Assembly (NCBI RefSeq): GCF_000760735.1
Contig: NZ_JMEX01000005.1
Span: 624,223 to 688,222 of the forward strand
Direction: 5' to 3'
DNA from: Rhodococcoides fascians A44A
GTDB taxonomy: Bacteria > Actinomycetota > Actinomycetes > Mycobacteriales > Mycobacteriaceae
DNA: 64,000 nt
In this document: piece after piece, positions 9,222 to 18,394 of the stretch
How the letters are laid out: every line of letters starts with the position of its first letter
Position numbering within the stretch: the stretch's first letter is position 1
The notes under the pieces: model-generated
The model's input: only the letters and a program-made list of their open reading frames with translations
Told to the model about the DNA's origin: nothing
The model's database searches: none
Translations under genes and position numbers: made by a program

Positions 9222-9269
9222 GGGGTACGAGCGTAGTCGGTGCCCAGCGAAACGGTAACGTTGCTCCCC

Positions 9270-10013
9270 GTGCTCATCCTGCTCCCACCTTCCGAAACCA
9301 AGTCCGACGGCGGTGTGGGATCACCTCTCGACCTCGACGAGCTGTCGTTGCCGGACCTCACCCCGTTGCGGCAGAAACTCGCGGATGCCCTGGTCGAGTT
9401 GGCTGCGGACGTCGAGGCCTCGAGCGCAGCCCTCGGACTCGGTCCGACCCAGGCCGACGAGATCCAGCGCAATGCGGCGCTGTGGACGTCGCCGACCGCT
9501 CCTGCTCTCAGCCGCTACACCGGCGTGCTGTACGACGCACTCGACGCCGGTTCGTTCACGCGTGCAGGCCGCGCCCGGGCCGCGGCACGCCTGTGGATCG
9601 GCTCCGCCCTGTTCGGAGCGGTGCGCGCGACCGATCCCATCCCGTCGTACCGCTTGTCCGGCGGGTCGAAGATTCCCGGATTCGGCACGCTGCGCTCACT
9701 GTGGAAGCCGGACCTGACCGAGGCACTTCTGGCCGAGGCCGACGATCTGGTGGTCGACCTTCGATCCGGGACGTATCAGCAGCTGGGTCCGGTCCCAGGG
9801 GCGGTCACGGCGACCGTTCTCACCGAGAAGCTCGACGGCACCCGGTCCGTCGTCAGCCACTTCAACAAGCACCACAAAGGCCTGCTGGCGCGCGCACTGA
9901 CGCTGACGACCGCCGAACCGAAGGACGTCAAGGGAGTGGCACGGGTCGCAGCGAAGTCCGGGCTTCGCGTAGAGGTCGCCTCGCCGACCGAGTTGATCGT
10001 GCTCACCGAATGA
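9270..10013 (+). CDS. yaaA: Peroxide stress protein YaaA family (DUF328/UPF0246)
   Basis: E. coli YaaA limits damage from peroxide by lowering free intracellular iron and binds DNA. The N-terminus ([14 protein letters not shown]) and later [20 protein letters not shown] and [15 protein letters not shown] are family hallmarks. GTG 9270 yields the canonical [11 protein letters not shown] start; a GTG-free alternative at 9240 (ATG-type frame start, 257 aa) adds 10 residues, and no Shine-Dalgarno decides between them. It is coupled to the next gene by an ATGA overlap. Confidence 0.88.
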   Translation: MLILLPPSETKSDGGVGSPLDLDELSLPDLTPLRQKLADALVELAADVEASSAALGLGPTQADEIQRNAALWTSPTAPALSRYTGVLYDALDAGSFTRAGRARAAARLWIGSALFGAVRATDPIPSYRLSGGSKIPGFGTLRSLWKPDLTEALLAEADDLVVDLRSGTYQQLGPVPGAVTATVLTEKLDGTRSVVSHFNKHHKGLLARALTLTTAEPKDVKGVARVAAKSGLRVEVASPTELIVLTE

Positions 10014-11233
10014 ACCCGGTTCCTTCGCTGCTGCGGCAGGGCGCCGACGCTTCGTACGGCCGCAGCAAGGACCTGCGACTCGTCGACGACATCGCCGACC
10101 GGTTGATCGCGCTCGACGAGTTCGACCCGCAGGCACTCGGGTCGCTGGCGCTCACCAACATGATCCAGACGATGTACGAAGCAGGATGGCAACCGTTCGA
10201 CCTGCTGCACATCGTGCGACGCCAACAAACCGTCGCTGTGTCTTCGCTTGCGGCAGCGGCAATTCTGCACCAATCGGATCTGACCGACGCCGACGACCGT
10301 GCGCCGCAGAGCTGGGTCGATCAGCTCTCGGAGATCTGTGCCGCGTATCCCAAAGCTGCGGCCCGAGTCGAAGCGTCTCCGAGCTTCCTGGCGGCACAGT
10401 TGTCGGCGAGCGGAAAATCGGACTACATCGCTGCCAGTGATCAATGGATCGCGGTGCTCGCGCTTCTGGGGCAGTGGCAACAATTGCCGAGATGGCCGCA
10501 GATCGGGCCGCTGCCCTCACAGTGGCCACGCAAGCGTGCTCCTCGCATGGACCGCGGCGTGACGACCGGTGAATCACCGAACGGCAAGGTGCTCGGCAGG
10601 ATCCGCGGACTGCTCGCGAAGGCGGACGCCACCGACTTCGAAGAAGAAGCCGAGACCCTGACCGCCAAGGCGCAGGAACTGATGACGCGGTACTCGATCG
10701 ACTCGCTGCTGTTGACTGAAGGCAACGTCGACGTGATCAGCCGTCGACTCCACGTCGACAACCCTCATGCACCTGCGAAAGCACAGCTGCTGCACGCCGT
10801 CGGCGACGTCAATCGGGTCAAGTCCATCTGGGATCCCGAGTTCGCGGTCGCCACCCTCGTGGGCTCACCCGTCGACGTCGAGCAGACCGAACTGCTGTTC
10901 ACCTCGTTGCTCGTCCAGGCGACGCGGGCACTGTCGCACTCGCCGAAAGCCAAGCGACGCAAAGGGGCTGCTTCGGCTGCGTTCGGCAAGGCGTTCCTGT
11001 ATGCGTACGCGGTGAGAATCGGTGAACGCCTGGCCGACGTCGGCGCACTCGCCCTCGAGGAGGCGACAGAACAGTCGGGAAGCCTGCTCCCGATGCTCGC
11101 CACACAGACTGCGGCCGTCGAAGAGGAATTCGATCGGTTGTTCCCCAACGTCAGAGCGATGCGGGGGCCACGACTCGACGCCGAAGGATGGCACTCCGGC
11201 CAGGCTGCCGCCGACGAGGCCCATCTGTCGTAG
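10010..11233 (+). CDS. DUF2786 domain protein
   Basis: 407 aa, start ATG 10010 in an ATGA overlap with yaaA. The central part (KVLGRIRGLLAKADATDFEE with AEALTAKAQELM-like helices and TRYSID) is the DUF2786 signature. A conserved C-terminal region follows (LLFTSLLVQATRAL, KAFLYAYAVRIGERLAD). Some relatives occur near phage-like loci, but nothing here indicates a phage. Function unknown. The last 83 bp overlap antisense with the DUF418 gene. Confidence 0.8.
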   Translation: MNPVPSLLRQGADASYGRSKDLRLVDDIADRLIALDEFDPQALGSLALTNMIQTMYEAGWQPFDLLHIVRRQQTVAVSSLAAAAILHQSDLTDADDRAPQSWVDQLSEICAAYPKAAARVEASPSFLAAQLSASGKSDYIAASDQWIAVLALLGQWQQLPRWPQIGPLPSQWPRKRAPRMDRGVTTGESPNGKVLGRIRGLLAKADATDFEEEAETLTAKAQELMTRYSIDSLLLTEGNVDVISRRLHVDNPHAPAKAQLLHAVGDVNRVKSIWDPEFAVATLVGSPVDVEQTELLFTSLLVQATRALSHSPKAKRRKGAASAAFGKAFLYAYAVRIGERLADVGALALEEATEQSGSLLPMLATQTAAVEEEFDRLFPNVRAMRGPRLDAEGWHSGQAAADEAHLS

Positions 11234-12362
11234 CCGCGCCGATTCCCGCCGAGTAGTTCCACAACCATTCGATCGGCCCACGTCGGTGGCGCCGCAGCCA
11301 CAGGTGTGCGAACAGGCTCACGATCGACACCGTCACCACGTAGATCGCGACCGTACCGAGGACCTTCTGCGCGGGCGAATCGAGTTCGGCCGCGATCCCG
11401 AACCCCCACCCGTAGCACAGAATCGAGGCCACCACGTTCTGGAGAACGTAGCTCGACAATGCCATCCGTCCGATCTCGGTGAGCCGCGCGGTCACGAATC
11501 CGTCACGATCACCGCGAAGGTACAAGCCGGCCACGAATGCCAGAATCCCCAGGGACACCAACGGTGCCGTCAGGTATCGAGACACGATGATTCCGAGGTC
11601 TCCGCCCACCAGTCCGAGCGCGAAATCGACAGGCAGCGCGACCGTTCCGAGAACCATCATCCGCCGTCGGAGAATTCTCCCCGATCCGGACAACACTCCC
11701 GCGCGAAACAGGCTTGCCCCCAACAAGAACAGTGCAATCGACATCGGAAGAATCAACACCGTCTCGGAGCGGAACACTACTGCGTTGTCGATTCGGAACA
11801 CCACCAGATCCCAGAACGAGCCGTCCGCATACGGATTGGGCTGGAGCGGTTCCGTCGATGTACCGTTCGGTGCTGCGGCCAGCAGCGCTGCGATCGCCGA
11901 GATCATCACGACGTGCACGCCGGCGGCGCCGATCATCCACCGCCGCTGAGCACGTTCCCCTCCGACGAGAACGTACGCGACGACGAAACCGGTGACGGCA
12001 TACCCCATCAGCACGTCGAACTCGGTGAACAGCAGGAAGTGCAGTAGCCCGTCGACGAAGAGCAGTGCCGCCCGGATGAGGTATCGACCCGGCCACGGTT
12101 CCCCTCGCGTCGACGCCGATCGCTGCTGGATCGCAAGCCCTATACCGAACATGACGGTCAGGAGACCGAGGAACTTGCCCTGCGCCAGCTGTTGCAGAAT
12201 TCGTTCGGCCAGGCCCCACCCACCGTCACCTTTCCCGACACCGTCGAGATATCCGACGAGCCCGGATCCGCTGGTGAAGATCCAGACGTTGGTGCCGAGC
12301 GTGCCTGCAATCGCGATGCCGCGCAACACATCCAATGATCGATACCGTTCGAGGGCCGCCAT
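11151..12362 (-). CDS. DUF418 family integral membrane protein (YeiB-like)
   Basis: 403 aa with about 8-10 hydrophobic helices. The N-terminal RYRSLDVLRGIAIAGTLGTN resembles the acyltransferase-3/YeiB opening. LMYGVGIGLAIQQ-type residues appear as VMFGIGLAIQQRSAS, and the C-terminal half has the DUF418 block with EIGRMALSSYVLQNVVASI. Substrate and role are not known. The last part (about 27 residues) is antisense to DUF2786. It is divergent from mgtE. Confidence 0.8.
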   Translation of the reverse strand: MAALERYRSLDVLRGIAIAGTLGTNVWIFTSGSGLVGYLDGVGKGDGGWGLAERILQQLAQGKFLGLLTVMFGIGLAIQQRSASTRGEPWPGRYLIRAALLFVDGLLHFLLFTEFDVLMGYAVTGFVVAYVLVGGERAQRRWMIGAAGVHVVMISAIAALLAAAPNGTSTEPLQPNPYADGSFWDLVVFRIDNAVVFRSETVLILPMSIALFLLGASLFRAGVLSGSGRILRRRMMVLGTVALPVDFALGLVGGDLGIIVSRYLTAPLVSLGILAFVAGLYLRGDRDGFVTARLTEIGRMALSSYVLQNVVASILCYGWGFGIAAELDSPAQKVLGTVAIYVVTVSIVSLFAHLWLRRHRRGPIEWLWNYSAGIGAATTDGPRRRQPGRSAILRRRVVAPASL

Positions 12363-12469
12363 GGTTCAACGGTAACGACATCGATGCATTCATCGCGTCC
12401 TCCTTTCGACGGACCCCGAAGGGAAGCAGCCCACGCGGTTCCGCTCGGTGCACTCGGCACAATGGACGA

Positions 12470-13816
12470 GTGCACCACACTCTCGACGACGTCATCACCC
12501 GCTCGACGGAACTGCTTCGCGCGAAAGATCTCGCCGGCATGTCCCAACTCGTCGCGGACCTGCCGCCTGCCGACGCAGCGCGGATTCTCGAACGTACGGA
12601 CTCGGCCGAACGCGCGGTGCTGTACCGATTGCTGCCGAAGGATCGCGCACTCGATGTGTTCGAGCAGTTCGACGCATCGGTCCGCAGCGAACTCGTCACC
12701 GCGCTGCGAGACGACGACGTCGTCACCCTCTTCGCCGAACTGGATCCCGACGATCGCGTCGAACTCGTCGACGAACTTCCCTCCAATGTGGCGCACCGGT
12801 TGATGCAAGGACTTTCACGGACGGAGCGTGAGCTCACCGCGCCGATGCTCGGCTACGCGAAAGGGTCCGTCGGACGACGGATGAGCCCCGAGTACGTCCG
12901 TGTCCGCCCCACCACGACGGCGGACGAGGCCCTGGCTCAGGTGCGGGCGATCGGAGCCGGTGCCGAGTCCGTCTATCTGCTTCCGATCACCGACGACAGC
13001 CGACGGCTCGTCGGCGTCGCGACGCTCGCCGACGTTGCCACCGCCGACCCCGCGACGGTCGTCGAGAACCTCTCGACGAGCCGGCCCGTCGTCACGGCCG
13101 ACGTCTCCGCCGAGGAAGCCGCCCGTTCGTGCCTCGACCATCGAAGCCCAGCCGTCGTGGTCGTCGATTCGGAGAATCGCTTGATCGGCATCCTCACCAT
13201 CGACCAGGCATCACGCATTCTCGAAGATGCCGAGGACGAGGATGCGGCTCGTGCCGGCGGCACCGAGCCTCTGCGCCGGCCGTACCTGGCCACTCCGGTG
13301 CTGAGCATCGTGCGATCGCGTGTGGTGTGGCTGCTTGTCCTCGCGCTGTCCGCCATTCTCACCGTGCAAGTACTCGAAATCTTCGAGCATGCGCTGGCTG
13401 CGGTGGTGACGCTCGCACTGTTCATTCCGCTGCTCACCGGAACCGGTGGCAACACCGGATCCCAAGCCGCCACCACGGTGACTCGTGCACTTGCCGTCGG
13501 CGACGTACGCCCACGCGATATCGGCGCGGTACTGTTCCGCGAAATTCGCGTGGGCGCAACGATGGGCGCGATGCTCGGAACGCTCGGATTCGTGATCGCA
13601 GGCCTTGTCTACGACTGGCATCTCGGCCTGGTCATCGGATCCACCCTCCTCGCGATCTGCACTCTGGCAGCTACTGTCGGGGGCGCGATGCCACTGTTGG
13701 CCAAGAAGATCGGCGTCGACCCTGCCGTGTTCTCGACGCCGTTCATCTCGACGTTCTGCGACGCAACGGGATTGATCGTCTACTTCGCGATCGCGAAGCT
13801 CGTGCTGGGCGTCTAG
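12470..13816 (+). CDS. mgtE: Magnesium transporter MgtE
   Basis: Homodimeric Mg2+ channel of the inner membrane. The 448-aa protein has the N-terminal MgtE_N helical domain (residues 15-120), a CBS pair (PEYVRVRPTTTADEALAQV and PVVTADVSAEEAARSC regions) that senses cytosolic Mg2+, and five C-terminal helices with the pore motif TGTGGNTGSQAATTVTRAL and PLLAKKIGVDPAVFSTPF. GTG 12470 is chosen because upstream residues in frame are unlike MgtE. No Shine-Dalgarno is visible; the gcacaat just upstream could be a -10 of a leaderless transcript. I see no Mg riboswitch. Confidence 0.93.
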   Translation: MHHTLDDVITRSTELLRAKDLAGMSQLVADLPPADAARILERTDSAERAVLYRLLPKDRALDVFEQFDASVRSELVTALRDDDVVTLFAELDPDDRVELVDELPSNVAHRLMQGLSRTERELTAPMLGYAKGSVGRRMSPEYVRVRPTTTADEALAQVRAIGAGAESVYLLPITDDSRRLVGVATLADVATADPATVVENLSTSRPVVTADVSAEEAARSCLDHRSPAVVVVDSENRLIGILTIDQASRILEDAEDEDAARAGGTEPLRRPYLATPVLSIVRSRVVWLLVLALSAILTVQVLEIFEHALAAVVTLALFIPLLTGTGGNTGSQAATTVTRALAVGDVRPRDIGAVLFREIRVGATMGAMLGTLGFVIAGLVYDWHLGLVIGSTLLAICTLAATVGGAMPLLAKKIGVDPAVFSTPFISTFCDATGLIVYFAIAKLVLGV

Positions 13817-13876
13817 GCCACTGGGGTGTCTAGGTCGATTGGGTGTCTAGGTCGATTGGGTGTCTAGGTCGATTGG
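13809..13876. repeat. 17-bp tandem repeat carrying CTAG stop codons
   Basis: GTGTCTAGGTCGATTGG is repeated exactly at 13826-13842, 13843-13859 and 13860-13876; a diverged copy at 13809-13825 contains the mgtE stop. Each unit contains CTAG, which reads as TAG on either strand in the right frame, and the efpA stop (13864-13866) lies in the third unit. Confidence 0.85.
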
Positions 13877-15366
13877 GCGTCTTCCTGCGCGGCCTGGGCC
13901 TGGGCGACCTGTTGGGGGGTGAAGCGAATGAAGAATGCCGCGAGACCTGCCACGACGGCGAGGATGGAGCAGCAGAAGAGCGCGAACATGTAGCCCGAGC
14001 TGAGGGCGCCGAGCTGAACGTCGTTCATCAAGGTCGCCGGGCCCGTGGTGCCCCCCAGTGACAGCGTGCGGGACGTGACCAGCGCGCCGACGATCGCGAG
14101 TGCCACCGGGCCGCCGAGTGTCTGCGCGACGAGGGCGATGGCGGTCAAGGGGCCGATTTCGGTGGCCTGCACCCCGGCGATCGCGCACAGTGGAAGAGGG
14201 ATCGACGCCATGCCGACGCCGAATCCGATGCCGATGACCGGGAAGAAGATGCCGGGGAAGTACGACGAATCGGCGTCCATGGTGGCCACCGAGAACAGAA
14301 GCCACCCGATCATGATCAACGCACCGGTCATGACCAACCATCGCGGTTGAATACGTACGACGAGTTGAGAGGTGATGAACGCGGCAGCGCCCAGTCCGAA
14401 GGCGAACGGAACGAACGCGAGGCCCGCCGCCAACGGGCTGTAGCCCAGGATGTCCTGAACGAACAGGGCGACGAACGCGGCCAGGCAGAACATGACGCCG
14501 CCGGCGAAGAAGATCGCCACGAAGGTGGCGACTCGGTCTTTGCTCGCGAACAGAGAAAACGGGAGCAGCGGGTTGTCCGCTCGGCGCTCGACGACGAGGA
14601 ACAGACCCAGCAGGATCAGACCCGCGACGAGCGAACCGACCACCAGTGGACTGAGCCACCCCAGTTCGGTGCCTTCGCTGAGCGCGAGGACCACGCCGGT
14701 ACAGCCGAGGGTGCCGAGTATCGCTCCGGGGAAATCGAGGGCCAAGCGGACGCCTGCGGTTTCCTTCAGTGACACCACCGCGAGGATCACGATCAGGATG
14801 CCGATCGGCACGTTGATCAGAAAGATCCAGCGCCAGGACACCTGAGTGAGCGCACCGCCGATGATGAGTCCGGCGATGGAACCGACACCGGTCATCGCGG
14901 CGTAGATGGCGATGGCCTGATTTCGCACCGGGCCCGGTGCGAACGTCGTCGCCACGAGCGCAAAGGCCGTCGGCGACGCCACTGCCGCACCCACGCCCTG
15001 CAGTGCGCGCGCGGCCACCAACGTCGCTTCGTTGACGGCGAGCCCGCACAACAGCGACGCGATGGTGAACAGCACGACGCCACCGAGGAACATCTTCTTG
15101 CGACCGAACGCATCGCCGAGGCGCCCGCCCAGAAGCATGAGGCCGCCGAACGCCAGTGCGTACGACGTCAACACCCAGTTGCGACCCGCGTCGCTCAATC
15201 CCAGATCCGCCTGCAGCGGCGCCAGAGCCAGATTGGCGACCGTCCCGTCGAGAACCACCATGAGCTGCAGTCCGCTCAGAACGATGATCGCCAGACCGAA
15301 TGCCCTGGTGGTGACCGGGTAGACGATCTGCGTCGTGGGCGCTGCGGGCTGCGTGTGATCAGGCAC
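13864..15366 (-). CDS. efpA: EfpA-type MFS efflux pump (DHA2 family)
   Basis: 500 aa, about 14 transmembrane segments. It resembles mycobacterial EfpA: LGGRLGDAFGRKKMFLGGVV, ALQGVGAAVASPTAFALVAT, VSWRWIFLINVPIGILIVIL, and the tail LGGTTGPATLMNDVQLGAL and FTPQQVAQAQ. Placement next to cysG matches Rv2846c-Rv2847c, which supports orthology. EfpA is linked to drug tolerance and lipid/drug export; the substrate here is unverified. Start is GTG 15366; an 11-bp gap to cysG suggests an operon. Its stop codon sits in a 17-bp tandem repeat. Confidence 0.88.
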   Translation of the reverse strand: MPDHTQPAAPTTQIVYPVTTRAFGLAIIVLSGLQLMVVLDGTVANLALAPLQADLGLSDAGRNWVLTSYALAFGGLMLLGGRLGDAFGRKKMFLGGVVLFTIASLLCGLAVNEATLVAARALQGVGAAVASPTAFALVATTFAPGPVRNQAIAIYAAMTGVGSIAGLIIGGALTQVSWRWIFLINVPIGILIVILAVVSLKETAGVRLALDFPGAILGTLGCTGVVLALSEGTELGWLSPLVVGSLVAGLILLGLFLVVERRADNPLLPFSLFASKDRVATFVAIFFAGGVMFCLAAFVALFVQDILGYSPLAAGLAFVPFAFGLGAAAFITSQLVVRIQPRWLVMTGALIMIGWLLFSVATMDADSSYFPGIFFPVIGIGFGVGMASIPLPLCAIAGVQATEIGPLTAIALVAQTLGGPVALAIVGALVTSRTLSLGGTTGPATLMNDVQLGALSSGYMFALFCCSILAVVAGLAAFFIRFTPQQVAQAQAAQEDAQST

Positions 15367-15377
15367 GGGGGTTCACG

Positions 15378-16619
15378 TTACCGAGAGTTCACAGAAAAAC
15401 CAGCAACGGTTCCGATTACGACGATCGCAGGTGGACGTATGCCCTCGTCCTTGACCTTCTGGGCCACCGTGGAGAGGTCCGCCCGTACCTCACGTTGGGT
15501 ACGCATCGTCCCCTCCTGGACCACGAGGACCGGCGTCGACGCGGCTCGTCCGCCGTTCATCAGCACCGCCGCGAATTTGTCGATCCGCTCGACGGCCATC
15601 AGGAGCACGATCGTGCCCTTGAGTCGCGCCAGTGCGTCCCAGTCGACGAGAGAGTCGGGGTGGTCCGGCGCGACGTGGCCGCTGACGACGACGAATTCGT
15701 GAGTCACACCTCGATGCGTCACCGGCACGCCCGCAGCGGACGGCACGGAGATCGCACTGGTGATTCCCGGCACGACGGTGACCGGGATTCCCGCGTCGGT
15801 GAGAGCTTCGAGTTCCTCGTAACCACGGCCGAAGACGTACGGGTCCCCGCCCTTGAGCCGGACGACGAACTTCCCTGCCTTCGCTCCGTCGATCAGCGCC
15901 TGGTTGATTGCCTCCTGGGCCATCGCGCGTCCGTACGGAATCTTCGATGCGTCGATGACCTCGACGTGTGGGCCGAGCTCGGCCAGCAACTCCGGCGGCG
16001 CGAGTCTGTCGGTGACCACGACGTCGGCATAGGTCAACAGACGACGCCCGCGAACGGTGATGAGGTCGGGATCACCCGGGCCACCGCCGACGAGTGCGAC
16101 GCCGGTGTGCGGGGCGTGTGCGGCGTCGGTGACGACACCGGACTGCAGAGCTTCGAGCACCGCGGTCCTCACCGCAGCCGACCTACGGTGCTCTCCCCCG
16201 GCCAGCACACCGAGCGTGAGTCCGTCGTAATCCGCCGACGCCGGGGTGACCGCGGTCCCATCGCGCGCGACGTCCGCGCGAACGCAGAAGATTCTGGCCC
16301 GTTCGGCCTCGGCGACGATGGCCGCGTTGGTCTCGGCCTCGTCGGTGCACGCGATCGCGTACCACGCGTCCGCGATGTCTCCGTCGCGATAGTCCCGCAG
16401 GTCCAGCGTCACCTGACCAGCCGTCGCCCAGCCCTCCACCGCGGGTGTCGCCTCACGAGTGATGACATGAACCACCGCACCCGAGGAGATCAACAACGGC
16501 AGCCGACGCTGCGCGACAGTGCCACCGCCGACGACGACAACACGCCGTCCGGACAGATTCAGGCCGACCAGATAGGGAGAATCGGTCGCGTCGGACTCAC
16601 TCGATGTGGAGACATTCAC
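15378..16619 (-). CDS. cysG: Siroheme synthase-type fusion: precorrin-2 dehydrogenase and uroporphyrinogen-III C-methyltransferase
   Basis: The 413-aa protein fuses an N-terminal NAD-binding precorrin-2 dehydrogenase part (YLVGLNLSGRRVVVVGGGTV, residues 16-35, then helical linker) to a SAM-dependent uroporphyrinogen-III methyltransferase (ALVGGGPGDPDLITVRGRR; VVRLKGGDPYVFGRGYEE; VPGITSAISVPSAAGVPVTH; GTIVLLMAVERI). It makes precorrin-2, the branch point of siroheme and cobalamin. Start is GTG 16619. The N-terminal part is shorter than E. coli CysG, so ferrochelatase activity is uncertain. It corresponds to Rv2847c. Confidence 0.93.
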   Translation of the reverse strand: MNVSTSSESDATDSPYLVGLNLSGRRVVVVGGGTVAQRRLPLLISSGAVVHVITREATPAVEGWATAGQVTLDLRDYRDGDIADAWYAIACTDEAETNAAIVAEAERARIFCVRADVARDGTAVTPASADYDGLTLGVLAGGEHRRSAAVRTAVLEALQSGVVTDAAHAPHTGVALVGGGPGDPDLITVRGRRLLTYADVVVTDRLAPPELLAELGPHVEVIDASKIPYGRAMAQEAINQALIDGAKAGKFVVRLKGGDPYVFGRGYEELEALTDAGIPVTVVPGITSAISVPSAAGVPVTHRGVTHEFVVVSGHVAPDHPDSLVDWDALARLKGTIVLLMAVERIDKFAAVLMNGGRAASTPVLVVQEGTMRTQREVRADLSTVAQKVKDEGIRPPAIVVIGTVAGFSVNSR

Positions 16620-16630
16620 GGTACGAAACG

Positions 16631-18379
16631 CTACCGCGTTGCCCTGGGTGCTCGCTCCCGCAGGCCTCGCGGGCGCTCGACCCGTGTTTCGTCCCAGACG
16701 GGCTCACTCGATTCGCGGACCTGCCCGTCGGATCCGAAGACGAGGAACCGGTCGAAGCTGCGCGCGAACCATCGGTCGTGGGTGACGGCGACGACCGTTC
16801 CCTCGAATGCTGTGATGGCGTCCTGCAGCGAGTCCGCGGACACCAGGTCGAGGTTGTCCGTCGGTTCGTCGAGGAGCAGCAGGGTGGCGCCGGACAGTTC
16901 CAGCAGCAGGATCTGAATCCGTGCCTGTTGCCCACCGGACAGGTTGTCGTACAACTGCTCTGCGGCGAGTGACAGGCCGTAACGATCGAGTGCACGGCTC
17001 GCGGCTTCGCGACCCATTCCGTCACGGTGCTCGTTGCCGAGATGCAGGATGTCCAGCAACGTCTTGCCGTGGAGATCCGGCCTGCTGTGAGTCTGCGCGA
17101 ACAATCCTGGCCGCACCCGCGCACCCAACACGGCGGTGCCGCTGTGCGGTACGGGCGCGATCTCGAGTTCCTGGACCGGGAGGTGCTCCCGCTCGGGGTC
17201 GGTACCGCCCGCCGCCAGCAGCCGAAGAAAGTGCGATTTGCCGGATCCGTTGGAACCGAGCACGGCCACCCGATCACCGAACCAGATCTCCGTGTCGAAC
17301 GGCTTCATCAACCCGGTCAGCTCCAGTCCGGTACACACCAGCGCGCGTTTCGCGGTGCGCCCACCGTGCAGCCGTACCGTCACCTTCTGCTTCAGGGGAA
17401 CCGCCTCGGGAGGGCCCGCGTCCTCGAACCGCGTGAGCCTCGTCTGCGCTGCCTGATAGCGAGCGGCGATGCCGTCGTTGAACTTCGCTTTCTCCCGCAA
17501 ACGGAGAACGAGCGCCCGCAGTTTCACTCGTTCCTCGTCCCAGCGGCGGCGAAGTTCGTCGAGCCGGGCGTTCCGGTCCTCGCGCGCGTCGTAGTAAGTG
17601 GCGAAGCCTCCGCCGTGGACCCAGGAGGTGGCCCCGTTGAATCCCGGTTCGAGAGTGACGATGCGGGTGGCGGCATTCGCGATGAGCTCGCGGTCGTGGC
17701 TGATGAAGAGCACGGACTTGTCCGACTCACGAATCGTCTTCTCCAACCACCTCTTACCGGGAACGTCCAGGTAGTTGTCCGGTTCGTCGAGCAGAAGCAA
17801 CTCGTCGGAACCGGCGAACAACGCCTCGAGCACGACACGCTTCTGCTCGCCACCGCTCAGAGTCGACACATCACGCCACTTCGCGACGTCGAACGGTGCA
17901 CCGAGCGCTGCCATCGTCACCTTGTCCCAGAACGGTTCCAGATCGTATCCTCCGACATCGCCCCAATCGGACAGCGCAGCAGCGTAGTTCATCTGCGTCT
18001 TCTCGTCGTCCGCCTCCATCATCGCGTTCTCGGCCTCGTCCAGAGCCTCGGCGGCTCGGCGCACCGCGAGCGAGGACACCGACAGCAACAGATCCAGAAC
18101 CGTCGTTCCGCCGGCTCCACTCCCGACCCCACGGGTCGTTCCGCCGGCTCCACTCCCGACGAACTGACGCATGACTCCGAGCGCACCCGATCGGGTCACG
18201 GCGCCGTCCTCGGGCTCGATATCGCCGGAGACGATGCGAGTCAACGTGGTCTTGCCTGTGCCGTTCGGTCCGATCAACGCCATCTTGGCGCCGTCACCGA
18301 CACGGAATCCGACGCCGCTGAGAAGCTGCCTGCCGTCGGGCAGGAAGTAGTCGATGTCGGTCAGTTCGAGGTGAGCCAC
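16631..18379 (-). CDS. ABC-F family ATPase (soluble, two nucleotide-binding domains)
   Basis: 582 aa without membrane segments. Walker A1 is GPNGTGKTT (37-45), with signature LSGGEQKRV and Walker B LLLLDEPDNYLDV. The second half has GSNGSGKSH (His replaces the usual Thr/Ser), LSGGQQARI and LLLLDEPTDNLDL. ABC-F proteins act on ribosomes in translation control or antibiotic resistance. The interdomain linker is Arg/Lys-rich. Residues about 74-93 are a duplicated Gly/Ala/Thr insert (VGSGAGGTT twice) encoded by a dispersed DNA repeat. Start is GTG 18379. The exact subfamily is undetermined. Confidence 0.9.
   Translation of the reverse strand: MAHLELTDIDYFLPDGRQLLSGVGFRVGDGAKMALIGPNGTGKTTLTRIVSGDIEPEDGAVTRSGALGVMRQFVGSGAGGTTRGVGSGAGGTTVLDLLLSVSSLAVRRAAEALDEAENAMMEADDEKTQMNYAAALSDWGDVGGYDLEPFWDKVTMAALGAPFDVAKWRDVSTLSGGEQKRVVLEALFAGSDELLLLDEPDNYLDVPGKRWLEKTIRESDKSVLFISHDRELIANAATRIVTLEPGFNGATSWVHGGGFATYYDAREDRNARLDELRRRWDEERVKLRALVLRLREKAKFNDGIAARYQAAQTRLTRFEDAGPPEAVPLKQKVTVRLHGGRTAKRALVCTGLELTGLMKPFDTEIWFGDRVAVLGSNGSGKSHFLRLLAAGGTDPEREHLPVQELEIAPVPHSGTAVLGARVRPGLFAQTHSRPDLHGKTLLDILHLGNEHRDGMGREAASRALDRYGLSLAAEQLYDNLSGGQQARIQILLLELSGATLLLLDEPTDNLDLVSADSLQDAITAFEGTVVAVTHDRWFARSFDRFLVFGSDGQVRESSEPVWDETRVERPRGLRERAPRATR
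18102..18160. repeat. Two in-frame copies of the dispersed repeat core inside the ABC-F gene
   Basis: A 26-bp sequence starting GTCGTTCCGCCGGCTCCACT is present identically at 18102-18127 and 18135-18160 (period 33 bp = 11 codons). Its core TCGTTCCGCCGGCTCCACTC matches the repeat array at 33510-33659 at 19 of 20 positions and lies in the same orientation relative to the host minus-strand genes. Confidence 0.85.
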
Positions 18380-18394
18380 GCCGACAAATCTATG

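Noticed and set aside
7356..9236. 626-codon plus-strand frame opposite proS
   Set aside because: Mirror of proS with no family motifs.
12438..12460. Possible third location of the dispersed repeat (GTTCCGCTCGGTGCACTCGG) before mgtE
   Set aside because: Only about two thirds of positions match and the GGCTCC palindrome is broken; could be chance.
12363..12469. Mg2+ riboswitch upstream of mgtE
   Set aside because: The leader is about 100 bp with no recognisable M-box elements.
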